Source of the DNA: Herminiimonas contaminans
Lineage (GTDB): Bacteria; Pseudomonadota; Gammaproteobacteria; Burkholderiales; Burkholderiaceae_D
Assembly (NCBI RefSeq): GCF_015645465.1
Contig: NZ_JADOEL010000001.1
Span: 124,001-188,000, forward strand
Direction: 5' to 3'
DNA: 64,000 nucleotides
Part shown: positions 55,015 through 64,000 of the stretch, in pieces
Numbering within the stretch: the stretch's first letter is position 1
How the letters are laid out: each line of letters opens with the position of its first letter
Notes under the pieces: model-generated
What the model was told of the DNA's origin: nothing
Database searches by the model: none
Seen by the model: only the letters and a program-made list of their open reading frames with translations
Made by a program: the position numbers and the translations under genes

Positions 55015-55181
55015 CGACTGTCACATCTTGCGCGTCACATCTTGTGCATAAACGAACATTCGTTCAATTTCCAGGTGCTTTCAGTGCTAACTATGCTCGC
55101 GTCAAAGCAAGTGATTTCGCATAGAATCTGAAACTCGCCCTCACCGCGTCGCTATGGCGCTCATTAACGACGGAAAATCGA

Positions 55182-56102
55182 ATGTTCGCAAAAGTGCATG
55201 CAGTCGCCAGGCAAGTAGGCGAAATTGTGGTCGGCAAGGATGTGCAGATACGCCAGGCGCTGGTCTGTCTGCTGGCTGGCGGTCATCTACTCATAGAAGA
55301 CTTACCCGGCGTAGGTAAGACCACATTAGCGCATGCATTGGCGATCTCGCTTGGCCTGCAATTCAACCGACAGCAATTCACCAGCGACCTGTTGCCAGCC
55401 GATGTGGTTGGTATTTCTATCTTCGATAGAGAGAAAAACGGTTTTGTATTCCACCCCGGTCCTATCTTTACGCAAGTCTTGCTGGCCGATGAAATCAATC
55501 GTGCGACGCCGAAAGCGCAGTCTGCATTGCTGGAAGCGATGGAAGAACGGCAAGTCACTTCCGACGGCCTGACTCGCGCATTACCGGAACCGTTCTTTGT
55601 CATCGCCACCCAAAATCCTACACACCAGCTCGGCACCTTCCCCTTGCCGGAATCGCAGCTTGATCGCTTCCTGATGTGTTTGTCACTCGGCTATCCGGAT
55701 GCTGCATCGGAACGCGCCTTGCTGATGGGCGAAGACAGACGCACCTTATTGAAATCACTACCGATGGCGATGCAAGCCAGCGACTTGCTGGCGGCACAAG
55801 CCGAACTGAAGAACATCCACGTCTCTACCGCACTCATAGACTACATCCAGGCGCTGGCCGCAGCATCGCGCCAGAACGGCATGTTTGCCGAAGGCCTGAG
55901 TCCGCGCGCAACGATCGCATTGTTACAGGCAGCGCGTGCCTGGGCCGCACTCGAAGGACGCAATCATGTGATTCCGGAAGATGTGCAAGCAGTGCTGGTG
56001 CCCGTCACTGCACACCGCCTGCGTCCGCTCAAAACTGGCAGCGCCAGCGCGCTCGCCAGTCGCGACCTGGTATTGCAATTAATGAGGTCGGTCAGCGTCT
56101 GA
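55182..56102 (+). CDS. MoxR-family AAA+ ATPase
   Basis: 306 residues. Walker A LPGVGKTTLA, Walker B VLLADEINRATPKAQSALLEAMEE, sensor VIATQNPTHQLGTFPLPESQLDRF. First of the conserved moxR-DUF58-tgpA group. Distinct from the moxR gene at 8 kb, whose partner is a VWA protein. Confidence 0.94.
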   Translation: MFAKVHAVARQVGEIVVGKDVQIRQALVCLLAGGHLLIEDLPGVGKTTLAHALAISLGLQFNRQQFTSDLLPADVVGISIFDREKNGFVFHPGPIFTQVLLADEINRATPKAQSALLEAMEERQVTSDGLTRALPEPFFVIATQNPTHQLGTFPLPESQLDRFLMCLSLGYPDAASERALLMGEDRRTLLKSLPMAMQASDLLAAQAELKNIHVSTALIDYIQALAAASRQNGMFAEGLSPRATIALLQAARAWAALEGRNHVIPEDVQAVLVPVTAHRLRPLKTGSASALASRDLVLQLMRSVSV

Positions 56103-56146
56103 AGCGGGATCACTGCGTGCGCCTCATCCCTATACAGCTGCAAACG

Positions 56147-57112
56147 ATGTTCAAGCCATGGACAGGAAAATACCTGTTCAGACTAAGTACGGCCGAAACA
56201 GGGACAGTGTTCCTGAAACAGCGCCGCATCTTCATCATGCCGACCCGCGCCGGGCTAATCTTCGGCCTGATGCTGGTCGTACTCTTCGTATGCTCGATCA
56301 ACTACAACCTGAGCCTGGGCTTCGCGCTGACTTTTTTGCTCGCCAGTTGCGCCATCGTCGGCATGCACCTGACCTTTCGCAACCTCGCCTATTTGCATCT
56401 GTCACCCGGACGCACAACGCCGGTCTACGCCGGAGAAGTCGCGCAATTCAGTCTGCACCTGGATAATCGCCGCTCCTATGAGCGCTACGCGATACGATTG
56501 GCATTCATAGCCGATGGCAATGTCGGTATTCCACACGTCGCCGACATCCCGTCGCAAGCGGGCAATGATGTGACCCTCAGCACACCAGCAACAGAACGCG
56601 GCTGGCTGGCGGCACCACGCATACGCCTGCAAACAACCTTTCCGCTCGGCTTGCTGCAGGCATGGGCTTACTGGCAACCAGCCATGCAGGTGCTGGTTTA
56701 TCCGCGCCCGGAAACAGACAGCCCACCCTTGCCATTAAATGCAGGAACCCAGACAGATGGTCGCGGCAGTGCCGGGCATGATGATTTCGCTGGGATACGC
56801 GCATATCAGACTGGCGACTCCATACGCCAACTGGCATGGCGGCAGATTGCACGCAGCAACGGTGGCGCACTTGTCAGCAAACAGTTTGAAGGCGGCGCAG
56901 CCAGTGAACTCACGCTCGACTACAAGCAGCTGCCATTGACTATGGATGTGGAACACAGGCTGGCGCGCATGACGAGCTGGGTACTCATGGCGGAAGCGCA
57001 AGGCTTGCCGTATGCATTCCGCCTCGCTCACATCTACCTGCCACCGTCCATCGGCCCGGCGCATCAGGCCGCCTGCCTGCAGGCACTCGCCTTGTACGAG
57101 CGTGCGCCATGA
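56147..57112 (+). CDS. DUF58 domain membrane protein
   Basis: About 321 residues. Two adjacent membrane helices (GLIFGLMLVVLFVCSINYN, LGFALTFLLASCAIVG), then a periplasmic/cytosolic beta-rich part and the DUF58 motif DFAGIRAYQTGDSIRQLAWRQIARS. ATG 56147 lies 44 bases after the moxR stop; GTG 56117 is an alternative start, and the much longer frame from 55676 overlaps moxR and is not credible. Overlaps tgpA by four bases. Confidence 0.88.
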   Translation: MFKPWTGKYLFRLSTAETGTVFLKQRRIFIMPTRAGLIFGLMLVVLFVCSINYNLSLGFALTFLLASCAIVGMHLTFRNLAYLHLSPGRTTPVYAGEVAQFSLHLDNRRSYERYAIRLAFIADGNVGIPHVADIPSQAGNDVTLSTPATERGWLAAPRIRLQTTFPLGLLQAWAYWQPAMQVLVYPRPETDSPPLPLNAGTQTDGRGSAGHDDFAGIRAYQTGDSIRQLAWRQIARSNGGALVSKQFEGGAASELTLDYKQLPLTMDVEHRLARMTSWVLMAEAQGLPYAFRLAHIYLPPSIGPAHQAACLQALALYERAP

Positions 57113-59118
57113 AGCTGCTCGCCCAAATGCTGCGCCCCATGTCACGTGACAAGGCCAATACCCTGCTCCTGCTATGCGCATGCGCACTGGTACTGGCACC
57201 CAATGTCGCGAACCTCCCGCCATGGATAGTCGCCACCTGCAGTGTGATGCTGCTGTGGCGCGGCTGGATCACCTTCCGTGGCAATCGCATGCCATCGCGC
57301 TGGCTGCTGTTGCCGCTCGCCTTGCTGACCATGGGCGGTGTATATCTGACCTTCAGGACATTTGTCGGCAGTGAAGCTGGTGTGGCCGTCCTGACCTTGC
57401 TGCTGACATTCAAGCTACTGGAGATGCACGCCAGCCGCGATCTGTTTGCAGTTGTCTTCCTCAGCTTCTTTTTACTGTTGACGAATTTTTTCAACTCGCA
57501 ATCACTGGCCATCGCAGCACTGAGCATCATCACCATCATCGTGATGCTGGCGGCGCAGCTATCGTTTCAGTACACCGATGCGATACCGTCCTTGCGCAAA
57601 CGCCTGCAGCTCGCGAGCAAGATCCTGTTGCTGGCCGTGCCGCTGACAGTCGTACTCTTCATCCTGTTCCCGCGCATACAGGGACCGCTGTGGGGCATGC
57701 CTAACGATAGCAGGACTGCGCGCAGCGGCCTGTCCAGCAGCATGAGTCCGGGTAATATCGCCAAGCTGGCCTTGTCTGGCGAAGTCGCCTTCAGGGTTAA
57801 ATTTACCGACACTGTTCCACCCAGCCATCAGCTGTACTGGCGCGGCATCGTGCTGGATCAGTACGATGGCCGTACCTGGACCAAAGCAGCAGCCAGCCGC
57901 AGAAACAATCAGACTCCTCTGCAAACCCATGGCAATCCGGTGCACTATCAGGTCACGCAGGAAGCCAGCTCGGAACCATGGCTGTTCGCGCTTGAATTGC
58001 CGACTTCCATGCCGCAACTGGCTGGAAAATTCGTTGCCAATACGTCTTCGTACGAATTGCGCACGGCACGCCCCATCACTGAACGCATACGTTACGACGT
58101 CACTTCGCACCTGGCTTTTGATTTCCTGCCGCAAGCAGATGCGAATGTATTGAAGCAATGGCTGGCTTTGCCACCGGACTACAACCCACGCACGCTGGCG
58201 CTGGCAGCACAGATCCGGCGCGAATCTATCGACGATCAGGCTGCCATCGATCGCGTTCTGCAACTGTTCCGTAGCGATCCCTTCCGCTACACGCTGGAAC
58301 CGCCACTGCTGGGCGTCAATAGCGTCGATGACTTTTTATTTTCTACGCGCGCAGGTTTTTGTGAACATTATGCGAGTGCCCTGGTCGTACTGATGCGTGC
58401 GATGGGCATACCCGCTCGTGTAGTGACAGGTTATCAAGGCGGACAAATCAATCCGGTTGATGGCTATATGATCGTGCGGCAATCCGATGCGCATGCATGG
58501 ACTGAGGTCTGGCTGGCAGAGCGTGGCTGGGTACGCGTCGACCCGACTGCCGTGATCGCGCCGGAGCGTATCTCGCGCGATACAGCCACGACGGATGCAG
58601 GTGAACCGGTGCTGGACGGCTTGCTCAATACGAATAGTAATCCGGCATCATGGTTGCGCAGCATGCGCTTTCAATGGGAAGCCATTAACAACGGTTGGAA
58701 CCAATGGGTGTTGAACTACACGCCGGATGAGCAAAAGAATTTGCTACGTTCACTCGGCTTCGGTAACATCGACTGGCAAACACTGGTCTTGTTGCTACTG
58801 CTTGCGGGGGCCACGGTGATGGCCGCACTAGCCGCCCTGCTGCTGGGTGTGCGTCGCAAAGGCGATCCGCTGACAGCTACGTATGCGCAGTTTGGCAAAC
58901 TGATGGCACGCCATGGTTATCCGCGCCAGGCACATGAAGGACCGCGCTCATATGCACTACGATTGCTGGCTGCTGATACTGCGCTGACCGATAAGCGCAA
59001 ACATGCCGCCGGGAAATTTATGACTCTTTATGAACAAGTTCGTTATGGTCGCGCTGAAGATTTATCGCCATCCGACGCACTTGCCACACTCAAATCATTG
59101 CTGACTCAAATTCGATGA
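57109..59118 (+). CDS. TgpA-like transglutaminase membrane protein (DUF3488)
   Basis: 669 residues. Five or more N-terminal membrane helices, a periplasmic transglutaminase domain with Cys418 (GFCEHYASALVVLMRAMGIPAR), His462 (SDAHAWTEVW) and Asp478 (RVDPTA), then a C-terminal helix and a short DUF4129 cytosolic tail. The Pseudomonas TgpA is essential, and acts on an unknown envelope substrate. Starts inside the DUF58 stop (ATGA) and ends inside the mltB start. Confidence 0.92.
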   Translation: MKLLAQMLRPMSRDKANTLLLLCACALVLAPNVANLPPWIVATCSVMLLWRGWITFRGNRMPSRWLLLPLALLTMGGVYLTFRTFVGSEAGVAVLTLLLTFKLLEMHASRDLFAVVFLSFFLLLTNFFNSQSLAIAALSIITIIVMLAAQLSFQYTDAIPSLRKRLQLASKILLLAVPLTVVLFILFPRIQGPLWGMPNDSRTARSGLSSSMSPGNIAKLALSGEVAFRVKFTDTVPPSHQLYWRGIVLDQYDGRTWTKAAASRRNNQTPLQTHGNPVHYQVTQEASSEPWLFALELPTSMPQLAGKFVANTSSYELRTARPITERIRYDVTSHLAFDFLPQADANVLKQWLALPPDYNPRTLALAAQIRRESIDDQAAIDRVLQLFRSDPFRYTLEPPLLGVNSVDDFLFSTRAGFCEHYASALVVLMRAMGIPARVVTGYQGGQINPVDGYMIVRQSDAHAWTEVWLAERGWVRVDPTAVIAPERISRDTATTDAGEPVLDGLLNTNSNPASWLRSMRFQWEAINNGWNQWVLNYTPDEQKNLLRSLGFGNIDWQTLVLLLLLAGATVMAALAALLLGVRRKGDPLTATYAQFGKLMARHGYPRQAHEGPRSYALRLLAADTALTDKRKHAAGKFMTLYEQVRYGRAEDLSPSDALATLKSLLTQIR

Positions 59119-60233
59119 CATTTCCACTGCTCTCCAGACAAGCTATTCCACTAATCGCTCTCTCTTCCATCCTCGCCTTGAGTGGCTGTGCTTCCGCTGG
59201 TGAAACCGGTAAGAAGCCGGCGACCGCAAACAAGACCACAGCCAAGGCCAAAAAAGCCGTCAAGCCAGTACAAGGTGATGAATTCGCAAATTTCTCGCAA
59301 TGGAGTGATGTCTCCAGCTTCATCGACCAGATGGTGGAAAAAAATGGCTTCAATAAGAAGCAGTTGCAAGCCACACTGAACCAAACCCACTACGTCGATA
59401 GCGCGATCCAGTTAATGAAACCGGCTCCACCAGGCAAGCCGAAGAACTGGGCGGCTTACCGGGCACGCTTTGTTGAGCCTGTGCGCATCAACGGCGGCGT
59501 CGCCTTCTGGAATCAATATGCTGGTGAATTGGCACGCGCTGAAGCCAAGTATGGCGTACCTGCGGAAATCATCGTCGCCATCCTGGGCGTCGAAACTGTA
59601 TACGGCCGTAACACCGGCAACTTCCGCGTGATGGATGCCATCACGACGCTGGCCTTCGCTTATCCGGAGACACCGAATCGCACGGCACGCATGAACTATT
59701 TCCGCGGCGAACTGGAAAACACCCTGTTGTTTGCCCGCGATGAACAGATCGATCCATTCTCACTGCTTGGTTCCTACGCGGGTGCGATAGGCTGGCCGCA
59801 ATTCATGCCGGGCAGCATACGTAAATTCGCGGTCGACTTCGATGGCAATGGTCATATCGATCTGCGCAACTCACCAGTCGACGCCATAGGCAGCGTTGCC
59901 AATTTCCTGGTGCAACATGGCTGGCGTAGCGGACAACCCATCGTGTTTCCAGCTAAGGTGGACATGACGGAAAACTGGCAGCGCTTTATCAATCAGGGAC
60001 TAAGCGCGAAATTCACATTGCAGGAAATGAAGGAAGCAGGCGTGACGCCGCTGGTCGAACCACCTGCCGATATGCTGTTCGGCCTGGTCGATCTGCAGAA
60101 TGGCGCTGATGCCAGTGAGTACTGGCTGGGGGCGGATAACTTCTTTGCGATCACACAATACAATCGCAGCTTCTTCTATGCAATGTCGGTAGTAGACCTG
60201 AGCCGCGCTGTGCGCGCTGCGCGCAATTTCTAA
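59115..60233 (+). CDS. mltB: Membrane-bound lytic murein transglycosylase B
   Basis: 372 residues. Lipoprotein signal with lipobox LALSGC. Catalytic Glu160 in AILGVETVYGRNTG; other family blocks are GAIGWPQFMPGSIRKFAVDFDGNGHIDL and ANFLVQHGW. Cleaves peptidoglycan glycan strands with 1,6-anhydro product. Translationally coupled to tgpA (ATGA), hinting at a joint envelope role. Confidence 0.96.
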   Translation: MTFPLLSRQAIPLIALSSILALSGCASAGETGKKPATANKTTAKAKKAVKPVQGDEFANFSQWSDVSSFIDQMVEKNGFNKKQLQATLNQTHYVDSAIQLMKPAPPGKPKNWAAYRARFVEPVRINGGVAFWNQYAGELARAEAKYGVPAEIIVAILGVETVYGRNTGNFRVMDAITTLAFAYPETPNRTARMNYFRGELENTLLFARDEQIDPFSLLGSYAGAIGWPQFMPGSIRKFAVDFDGNGHIDLRNSPVDAIGSVANFLVQHGWRSGQPIVFPAKVDMTENWQRFINQGLSAKFTLQEMKEAGVTPLVEPPADMLFGLVDLQNGADASEYWLGADNFFAITQYNRSFFYAMSVVDLSRAVRAARNF

Positions 60234-60266
60234 TTGCATGTGGTGACCGCCAGACGGCGGTCACGC

Positions 60267-60821
60267 TCAGCGCGCTGCGTCCGCAGGCGCTTTCAACTGG
60301 ACGAGATCGATCTGTATCGACTCGCCTTCACCGTTAATCCAGACCTGACCGTCCTGTATCGTGCATTGCAATTGCATATTGCGTTGCGCGAGTTTGGCCA
60401 GCGCCTGACTGGTCGCTGCCGGCAGATTAAACACGCTCAGGTTCTTCGCCCTATCCACCTTGCTGGCAATCTGGTTCCACCAGATATTGCTCATGCTGCT
60501 ATAGCTGTAAATCATCACTTGGTTCGAGCGGCCGCATGCTTTCATGATGCGCTTCTCATCCGGCTGACCGACATCTATCCACAGTTCGATCGCACCGGTT
60601 AAATCCTTTTGCCACAGATCAGGCTCATCATCCGTGCTCAAACCCTTGCCAAAGGACAGCGCCTCATGCGCGTGCAACACAAAGGCCAGGATCCTGACCA
60701 TCATGCGCTCATCGGTCTCGGACGGATGGCGCGCTATCGTCAGTGCATGGCCGTCGTAATACTGCCGGTCCATATCGGCGATTTGCAGGTCAGCTTTGAA
60801 AATGGTGGATTTAAGAGCCAT
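60267..60821 (-). CDS. yaeQ: YaeQ family protein
   Basis: 184 residues. Starts MALKSTIFKADLQIADMDR; has HPSETDERMMVRILAFVLHA, SFGKGLSTDDEPDLWQKDLTG and WIDVGQPDEKRIMKA. YaeQ has a compact PD-(D/E)XK-like fold, but no proven function. Complete and of normal length. Convergent with mltB. Confidence 0.93.
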   Translation of the reverse strand: MALKSTIFKADLQIADMDRQYYDGHALTIARHPSETDERMMVRILAFVLHAHEALSFGKGLSTDDEPDLWQKDLTGAIELWIDVGQPDEKRIMKACGRSNQVMIYSYSSMSNIWWNQIASKVDRAKNLSVFNLPAATSQALAKLAQRNMQLQCTIQDGQVWINGEGESIQIDLVQLKAPADAAR

Positions 60822-61003
60822 GAAATTCTACTTTGATGAAAATGTCGCGCGTATGCGCACAACGGAACGGTGGCAAGAATAGCCGATCCGGCCCCACTCT
60901 GCGATCAATTTATATACGCCGCATGCGCGTACGCATTTCGAGATCGTTCAGAGCCGATTACGGCAAACGTTTAAAATAGCGATCGATCAACAGGATGGCT
61001 TGC

Positions 61004-61585
61004 ATGCACACACCTACTCCCCCGGCAGCACACGATGAAGTCATCGCCCTTACCCAAGCCTGGCTGGAGAAAGCCGTTATCGGCCTGAATCTCTGCCCCT
61101 TCGCCAAAGCGGTCTACGTCAAACAGCAAATCCGCTATGTCGTCAGCACTGCGCGCAACACCGATGCCTTATATGAAGAACTCAGTGCAGAGTTGCAGCA
61201 TTTGCATCAGAGCGATCCAGCCGATATTGATACCACCTTGCTAATCCTGCCGGAGCTCCTGGCCGACTTCCTGGATTACAACGACTTCCTCGATGTTGCA
61301 GATGAAGCAATTGAAGATTTGGAATTGGATGGAGAAATCCAGATTGCCAGTTTCCACCCTGACTATCAATTTGCAGACAGCAAAGCAGACGATATAGAAA
61401 ACTACACGAATCGTTCACCATATCCAATCTTGCATCTCTTACGCGAAGCGAGCATAGAGCGCGCAGTCGAAGCTTTCCCCGAAGCGGAGGAAATTTACGA
61501 AAAGAATATGGAAACGTTACGGAAATTGGGACTGGAAGGATGGATGAATTTACAATTGTTAGCACCCGGGCATAAGCGCAAATAA
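61004..61585 (+). CDS. DUF1415 family protein
   Basis: 193 residues. DUF1415 hallmarks: KAVIGLNLCPFAKAVY, ILPELLADFLDYNDFL, IASFHPDYQFAD, NYTNRSPYPILHLLREAS. Cys-Pro-Phe near the N-terminus is conserved in the family. Function unknown. ATG 61004 has CAGGAT at proper spacing and is preferred over ATG 60995. Confidence 0.9.
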   Translation: MHTPTPPAAHDEVIALTQAWLEKAVIGLNLCPFAKAVYVKQQIRYVVSTARNTDALYEELSAELQHLHQSDPADIDTTLLILPELLADFLDYNDFLDVADEAIEDLELDGEIQIASFHPDYQFADSKADDIENYTNRSPYPILHLLREASIERAVEAFPEAEEIYEKNMETLRKLGLEGWMNLQLLAPGHKRK

Positions 61586-61993
61586 TGACATACAAGTATT
61601 ATTTAAGCATCGTTTAAGCGCGCACATTGCCATGCGGCATCATTCCTTAAAACAACAACAAGCATTGATTTTTAAGGTTTTTTTGTGAAAAATCACAGAA
61701 AAGAATAAAATTTCAATAACGCTACTTTTCTCAAAAAGAAAAGATTGTTTGAAGGAACTCTTGACCAATTGTGAGGCCAAAAGAACACTGAGTTGTAATT
61801 GCTTTTTTGAAATTCCTTGCTATATTGATTGCATATAGTTAATTTTTTCATATATGTCGTAATACCCTGAAAAAATCATCACCATTTGCAACTTTACTAA
61901 TATGACAAGACTCCAATATCAGTAGCCGACGAAATTGCAAGGTGCCTTGCATTTCACCGATCCCTCGTTTGACACTTTGAAATCGAAGATATT
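61586..61993. other. AT-rich interval upstream of the small HTH gene
   Basis: 408 bases, strongly AT-rich, no gene. Includes a small hairpin CTTTTCT-N5-AGAAAAG (61725-61743) and GTGA-AAAA-TCAC (61685-61696). Probably a long promoter or leader for the downstream gene. Confidence 0.5.
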
Positions 61994-62332
61994 ATGACTA
62001 CTCCAGATAGCCAAATCACAAGTAACCGACTTGCAGATCAAGTTGCGTACGACCCCAATCATTTGTTGGATTCCCTGATTGAAAGACTGCATCTTAAAAA
62101 TGATGCAGCTCTGTCGCGCGCACTGGAAGTTGCCCCACCAGTTATCAGCAAAATCCGCCATCGCCGTCTGCCGGTAGGTGCATCCCTGCTGATTCGCATG
62201 CACGAAGTAAGTGATTTGAGTATTCGTGACCTGCGTATCCTGATGGGTGACCGTCGCGATAAATTCCGTATCAGCGACAAGCAATTCAAACCAAAAGAAG
62301 GCGGCGTCGTAGCAAGCGAGCCGCAAGAGTAA
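61994..62332 (+). CDS. Small HTH regulator-like protein
   Basis: 112 residues. Central Cro/CI-like helix-turn-helix: LKNDAALSRALEVAPPVISKIRHRRLPVG, then SLLIRMHEVSDLSIRDLRILMG. N-terminus is polar, C-terminus has a short Lys/Glu tail. It resembles a DNA-binding protein of the XRE type, but I recognise no named family. Long AT-rich leader suggests own regulation. Monocistronic, convergent with cysM. Confidence 0.75.
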   Translation: MTTPDSQITSNRLADQVAYDPNHLLDSLIERLHLKNDAALSRALEVAPPVISKIRHRRLPVGASLLIRMHEVSDLSIRDLRILMGDRRDKFRISDKQFKPKEGGVVASEPQE

Positions 62333-62349
62333 TGAAAGTTACCCGCAGA

Positions 62350-62375
62350 GTATTCTCGGCTTAGGCCGGGAATAC
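62350..62375. terminator. Hairpin at the cysM 3' end
   Basis: GTATTCTCGGC and GCCGGGAATAC (one G-T pair in RNA) with a TTAG loop, spanning the cysM stop codon. Lies between two convergent genes; no T-run. Confidence 0.4.
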
Positions 62376-63263
62376 GCCTGTCGACAAGTAACGATCCCCC
62401 CTGTCGCAGACGATAAAGACTACCGTCGCGTTTTCTACCGTCTGAGAAATCCTGAGCGCAACTTCACATGCGCCCGCTGCTGAAATCCCGCAGAAAATCC
62501 CCTCTTCTATAGCTAAACGACGAGCCATTTGCTCGGCCACAGCCTGGCTGACGTATTCAAGCTGGTCGACTTTGCTGGCGTCATAAATCTTGGGCAGATA
62601 GGCTTCCGGCCATTTGCGGATACCAGGAATTTGCGAACCTTCATCCGGCTGCACACCGATGATTTTGATGTCCGGATTCTGTTGTTTCAGGTATTCCGAC
62701 ACGCCAATAATGGTGCCGGTCGTACCCATCGCGCTGACAAAGTGCGTGATCTTGCCGCCGGTATCGCGCCAGATTTCCGGGCCAGTCGTTTCGTAGTGTG
62801 CACGCGGATTGTCCGGATTGGCGAACTGATCGAGGATCAAACCTTCGCCGTTCTTTTGCATTTGTTCTGCCAGGTCACGCGCATACTCCATGCCACCGGT
62901 TTTCGGCGTCAGGACAATACGCGCACCGTATGCTGCCATCGCCTGTCTGCGCTCTTCGCTCAGATTCTCCGGCATCAGCAAGACCATCTTGTAGCCACGC
63001 ATCGCTGCCACCATCGCCAGCGCAATCCCGGTGTTGCCACTGGTCGCCTCGATCAGGGTGTCGCCTGGCTTGATCACGCCGCGCTCTTCCGCGTGCAGGA
63101 TCATGGAAAGCGCTGGACGGTCTTTCACAGAACCGGCCGGATTATTGCCTTCCAGCTTGCCGAGGATGACGTTGTTGCGACGTACTGCTTCTTCACCGCC
63201 CAGTCGTTTAAGTTGTACCAGTGGGGTATTGCCGATGGTGTCTTCGATGGTCAAATATTGCAT
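62361..63263 (-). CDS. cysM: Cysteine synthase B
   Basis: 300 residues, fold type II PLP enzyme. PLP Lys in NNPAGSVKDRPALSMI; phosphate loop EATSGNTGIAL; C-terminal GISAAGACEVALRI. Start MQYLTIEDTIGNTPLVQLKRL fits CysM rather than CysK. Makes cysteine from O-acetylserine and sulfide or thiosulfate. Confidence 0.95.
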   Translation of the reverse strand: MQYLTIEDTIGNTPLVQLKRLGGEEAVRRNNVILGKLEGNNPAGSVKDRPALSMILHAEERGVIKPGDTLIEATSGNTGIALAMVAAMRGYKMVLLMPENLSEERRQAMAAYGARIVLTPKTGGMEYARDLAEQMQKNGEGLILDQFANPDNPRAHYETTGPEIWRDTGGKITHFVSAMGTTGTIIGVSEYLKQQNPDIKIIGVQPDEGSQIPGIRKWPEAYLPKIYDASKVDQLEYVSQAVAEQMARRLAIEEGIFCGISAAGACEVALRISQTVENATVVFIVCDRGDRYLSTGVFPA

Positions 63264-63354
63264 AGTGAGTGCTTATATGGTGTATCCGGGAAAACGCCAT
63301 TTTAATCGCAGATGCCTTTGCGCGTACGAACTCGATTAAAACCATGCGGACAGC

Positions 63355-63389
63355 AAAAAGCCCCATCCGCTGACGTGGACGGGGCTTTC
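63355..63389 (-). terminator. Intrinsic terminator for the comEA-like gene
   Basis: AAAGCCCC-AtCC and GGac-GGGGCTTT arms with an 8-base loop; read leftward it ends in five T. It is 26 bases after the ComEA-like stop. Confidence 0.85.
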
Positions 63390-63414
63390 TTGAAGATACG
63401 CAAATACCTGGCGC

Positions 63415-63744
63415 TTACTTCCCTGACTTGGCCTTCGCTGCCCCCTTCTTTTCTGCCGGTTTGTTTACAGCTGATTTCCCGGCACCATTTACCGTCAGCC
63501 CGGCTTGCGAGAGCTTTTCAGCACTCTTTTCACCTACGCCTTTGACGCGCTTCTGCAAATCATCCCAGTCCTTGAAACTCCCGCCTTTCTTACGCTCTTC
63601 GAGTATGGCCTTGGAGGTAGCCGGGCCTATGCCCTTAATGCCGTCCAGTGCCGCCTGATCCGCTTTATTGACATCAACTTGTGCCCACGCAAAGCTCATC
63701 GAGAAAAATGCAGCTACGAGTGTAAAAAACACTTTTTTCAACAT
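63415..63744 (-). CDS. ComEA-like helix-hairpin-helix DNA-binding protein
   Basis: 109 residues. Signal peptide (MLKKVFFTLVAAFFSMSFAWA), then a double helix-hairpin-helix: VNKADQAALDGIKGIGPATSKAILEERKKGGSF and DLQKRVKGVGEKSAEKL. The tail is Lys/Ala-rich. Periplasmic ComEA proteins bind incoming DNA during natural transformation. No other competence gene is in the window, so that role is inferred. Confidence 0.88.
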   Translation of the reverse strand: MLKKVFFTLVAAFFSMSFAWAQVDVNKADQAALDGIKGIGPATSKAILEERKKGGSFKDWDDLQKRVKGVGEKSAEKLSQAGLTVNGAGKSAVNKPAEKKGAAKAKSGK

Positions 63745-63899
63745 TTGAATCTCCTGGTCAGTTTATAAAAATGCACAGAGATAACGACGTCAGACAGCTA
63801 TATTTATCGCTAGCCCAGCGCCGAATGTAGAAAAAACAAGCAGGGATTTGAATCGGACATCTCCCAAAGGAAATACATCAAGGGAGAGAAAAGTGAGTA

Positions 63900-63946
63900 C
63901 CGGCTAACCTACGTGCATTTAAATACACATAAAGCAGCTTAGCCGG
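63900..63946. repeat. Inverted repeat CCGGCTAA / TTAGCCGG
   Basis: Perfect 8-bp arms 31 bases apart, just downstream of the leftward gene at the right edge. Possibly part of a terminator, weak evidence. Confidence 0.3.
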
Positions 63947-63961
63947 GGGGTTGCAGACTAC

Positions 63962-64000
63962 TTAATTCATGACATTCAATTCTTCGGTGCGGCGTGGCGG
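63962..64000 (-). CDS. C-terminal end of a leftward gene
   Basis: Reading leftward from the edge gives PPRRTEELNVMN followed by TAA. The frame is open to the edge. Too short to identify. Confidence 0.4.
   Translation of the reverse strand, partial: PPRRTEELNVMN

Noticed and set aside
55676-56146. Long N-terminal extension of the DUF58 gene
   Set aside because: Overlaps the moxR coding region and has basic, Thr/Arg-rich shadow composition; DUF58 proteins begin near the first membrane helix.
63835-63900. Possible tRNA (GATTTGAATC resembles a T-loop)
   Set aside because: No matching acceptor stem, D-arm or anticodon arm could be drawn around it.

Overview
The window looks like a chromosomal segment from a betaproteobacterium of the order Burkholderiales, most likely the Oxalobacteraceae (Herminiimonas/Janthinobacterium type). 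This is inferred from the protein families and their order: PHA depolymerase, Gcr-type 'recombinase', MoxR/CoxE pair, parE-parC, pgaABCD, groESL with CIRCE, DUF1841, DUF1415 and YaeQ. No rRNA, tRNA, CRISPR array, insertion sequence or prophage was seen. Most genes are conserved core genes. A few AT-richer spots (about 16.9-18.2, 47.4-48.4 and 61.6-62.3 kb) carry orphan genes.

Layout. 0-5 kb: 5' end of a CitMHS_2-type transporter, fdxA, intracellular PHA depolymerase, an orphan RsxB-like ferredoxin fused in transcription to nth, a RutE-type nitroreductase and DUF1841. 5-16.8 kb: two small cytochromes c, a large membrane protein of the 'site-specific recombinase' family, a MoxR/VWA pair, a protein with two degenerate receiver-like domains, topoisomerase IV (parE, parC) and an NAPE-PLD-like metallo-hydrolase. 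16.9-20.9 kb: a small membrane protein, a PD-(D/E)XK nuclease-like protein, a PAS-GGDEF cyclase, a MerR regulator fused to a P-loop ATPase-like domain and a GFA protein. 21-23.4 kb: a Fur-box-preceded DUF3649-PepSY-DUF3325 operon. 23.6-30 kb: pgaABCD for poly-N-acetylglucosamine matrix. 30.6-31.7 kb: a secreted Ntn hydrolase (penicillin V acylase type).

31.9-47.4 kb is the most striking region. A leftward operon encodes a molybdenum hydroxylase (coxL/M/S/G-like), a branched-chain-amino-acid-type ABC importer and XdhC. A rightward operon encodes a COG3964-type amidohydrolase, an AtzH/HpxZ-like protein, an AMI1-like amidase and a DUF1116 (AllG-like) protein. A MarR regulator sits between them, and four copies of one palindrome (core ATGTGG-N4-CCACAT) lie at both promoter regions. 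I infer a single MarR-controlled regulon that imports, hydroxylates, ring-opens and deaminates an N-containing compound. The substrate is not determined by the sequence.

47.4-64 kb: two orphan small genes, an inverse-autotransporter-like protein with a beta-helix-like passenger, groES-groEL under CIRCE and a probable sigma-32 promoter, the YlqF GTPase, zntB, a MoxR-DUF58-TgpA-mltB operon, yaeQ, DUF1415, a small HTH protein, cysM, a ComEA-like protein and the last 12 codons of a leftward gene at the right edge.
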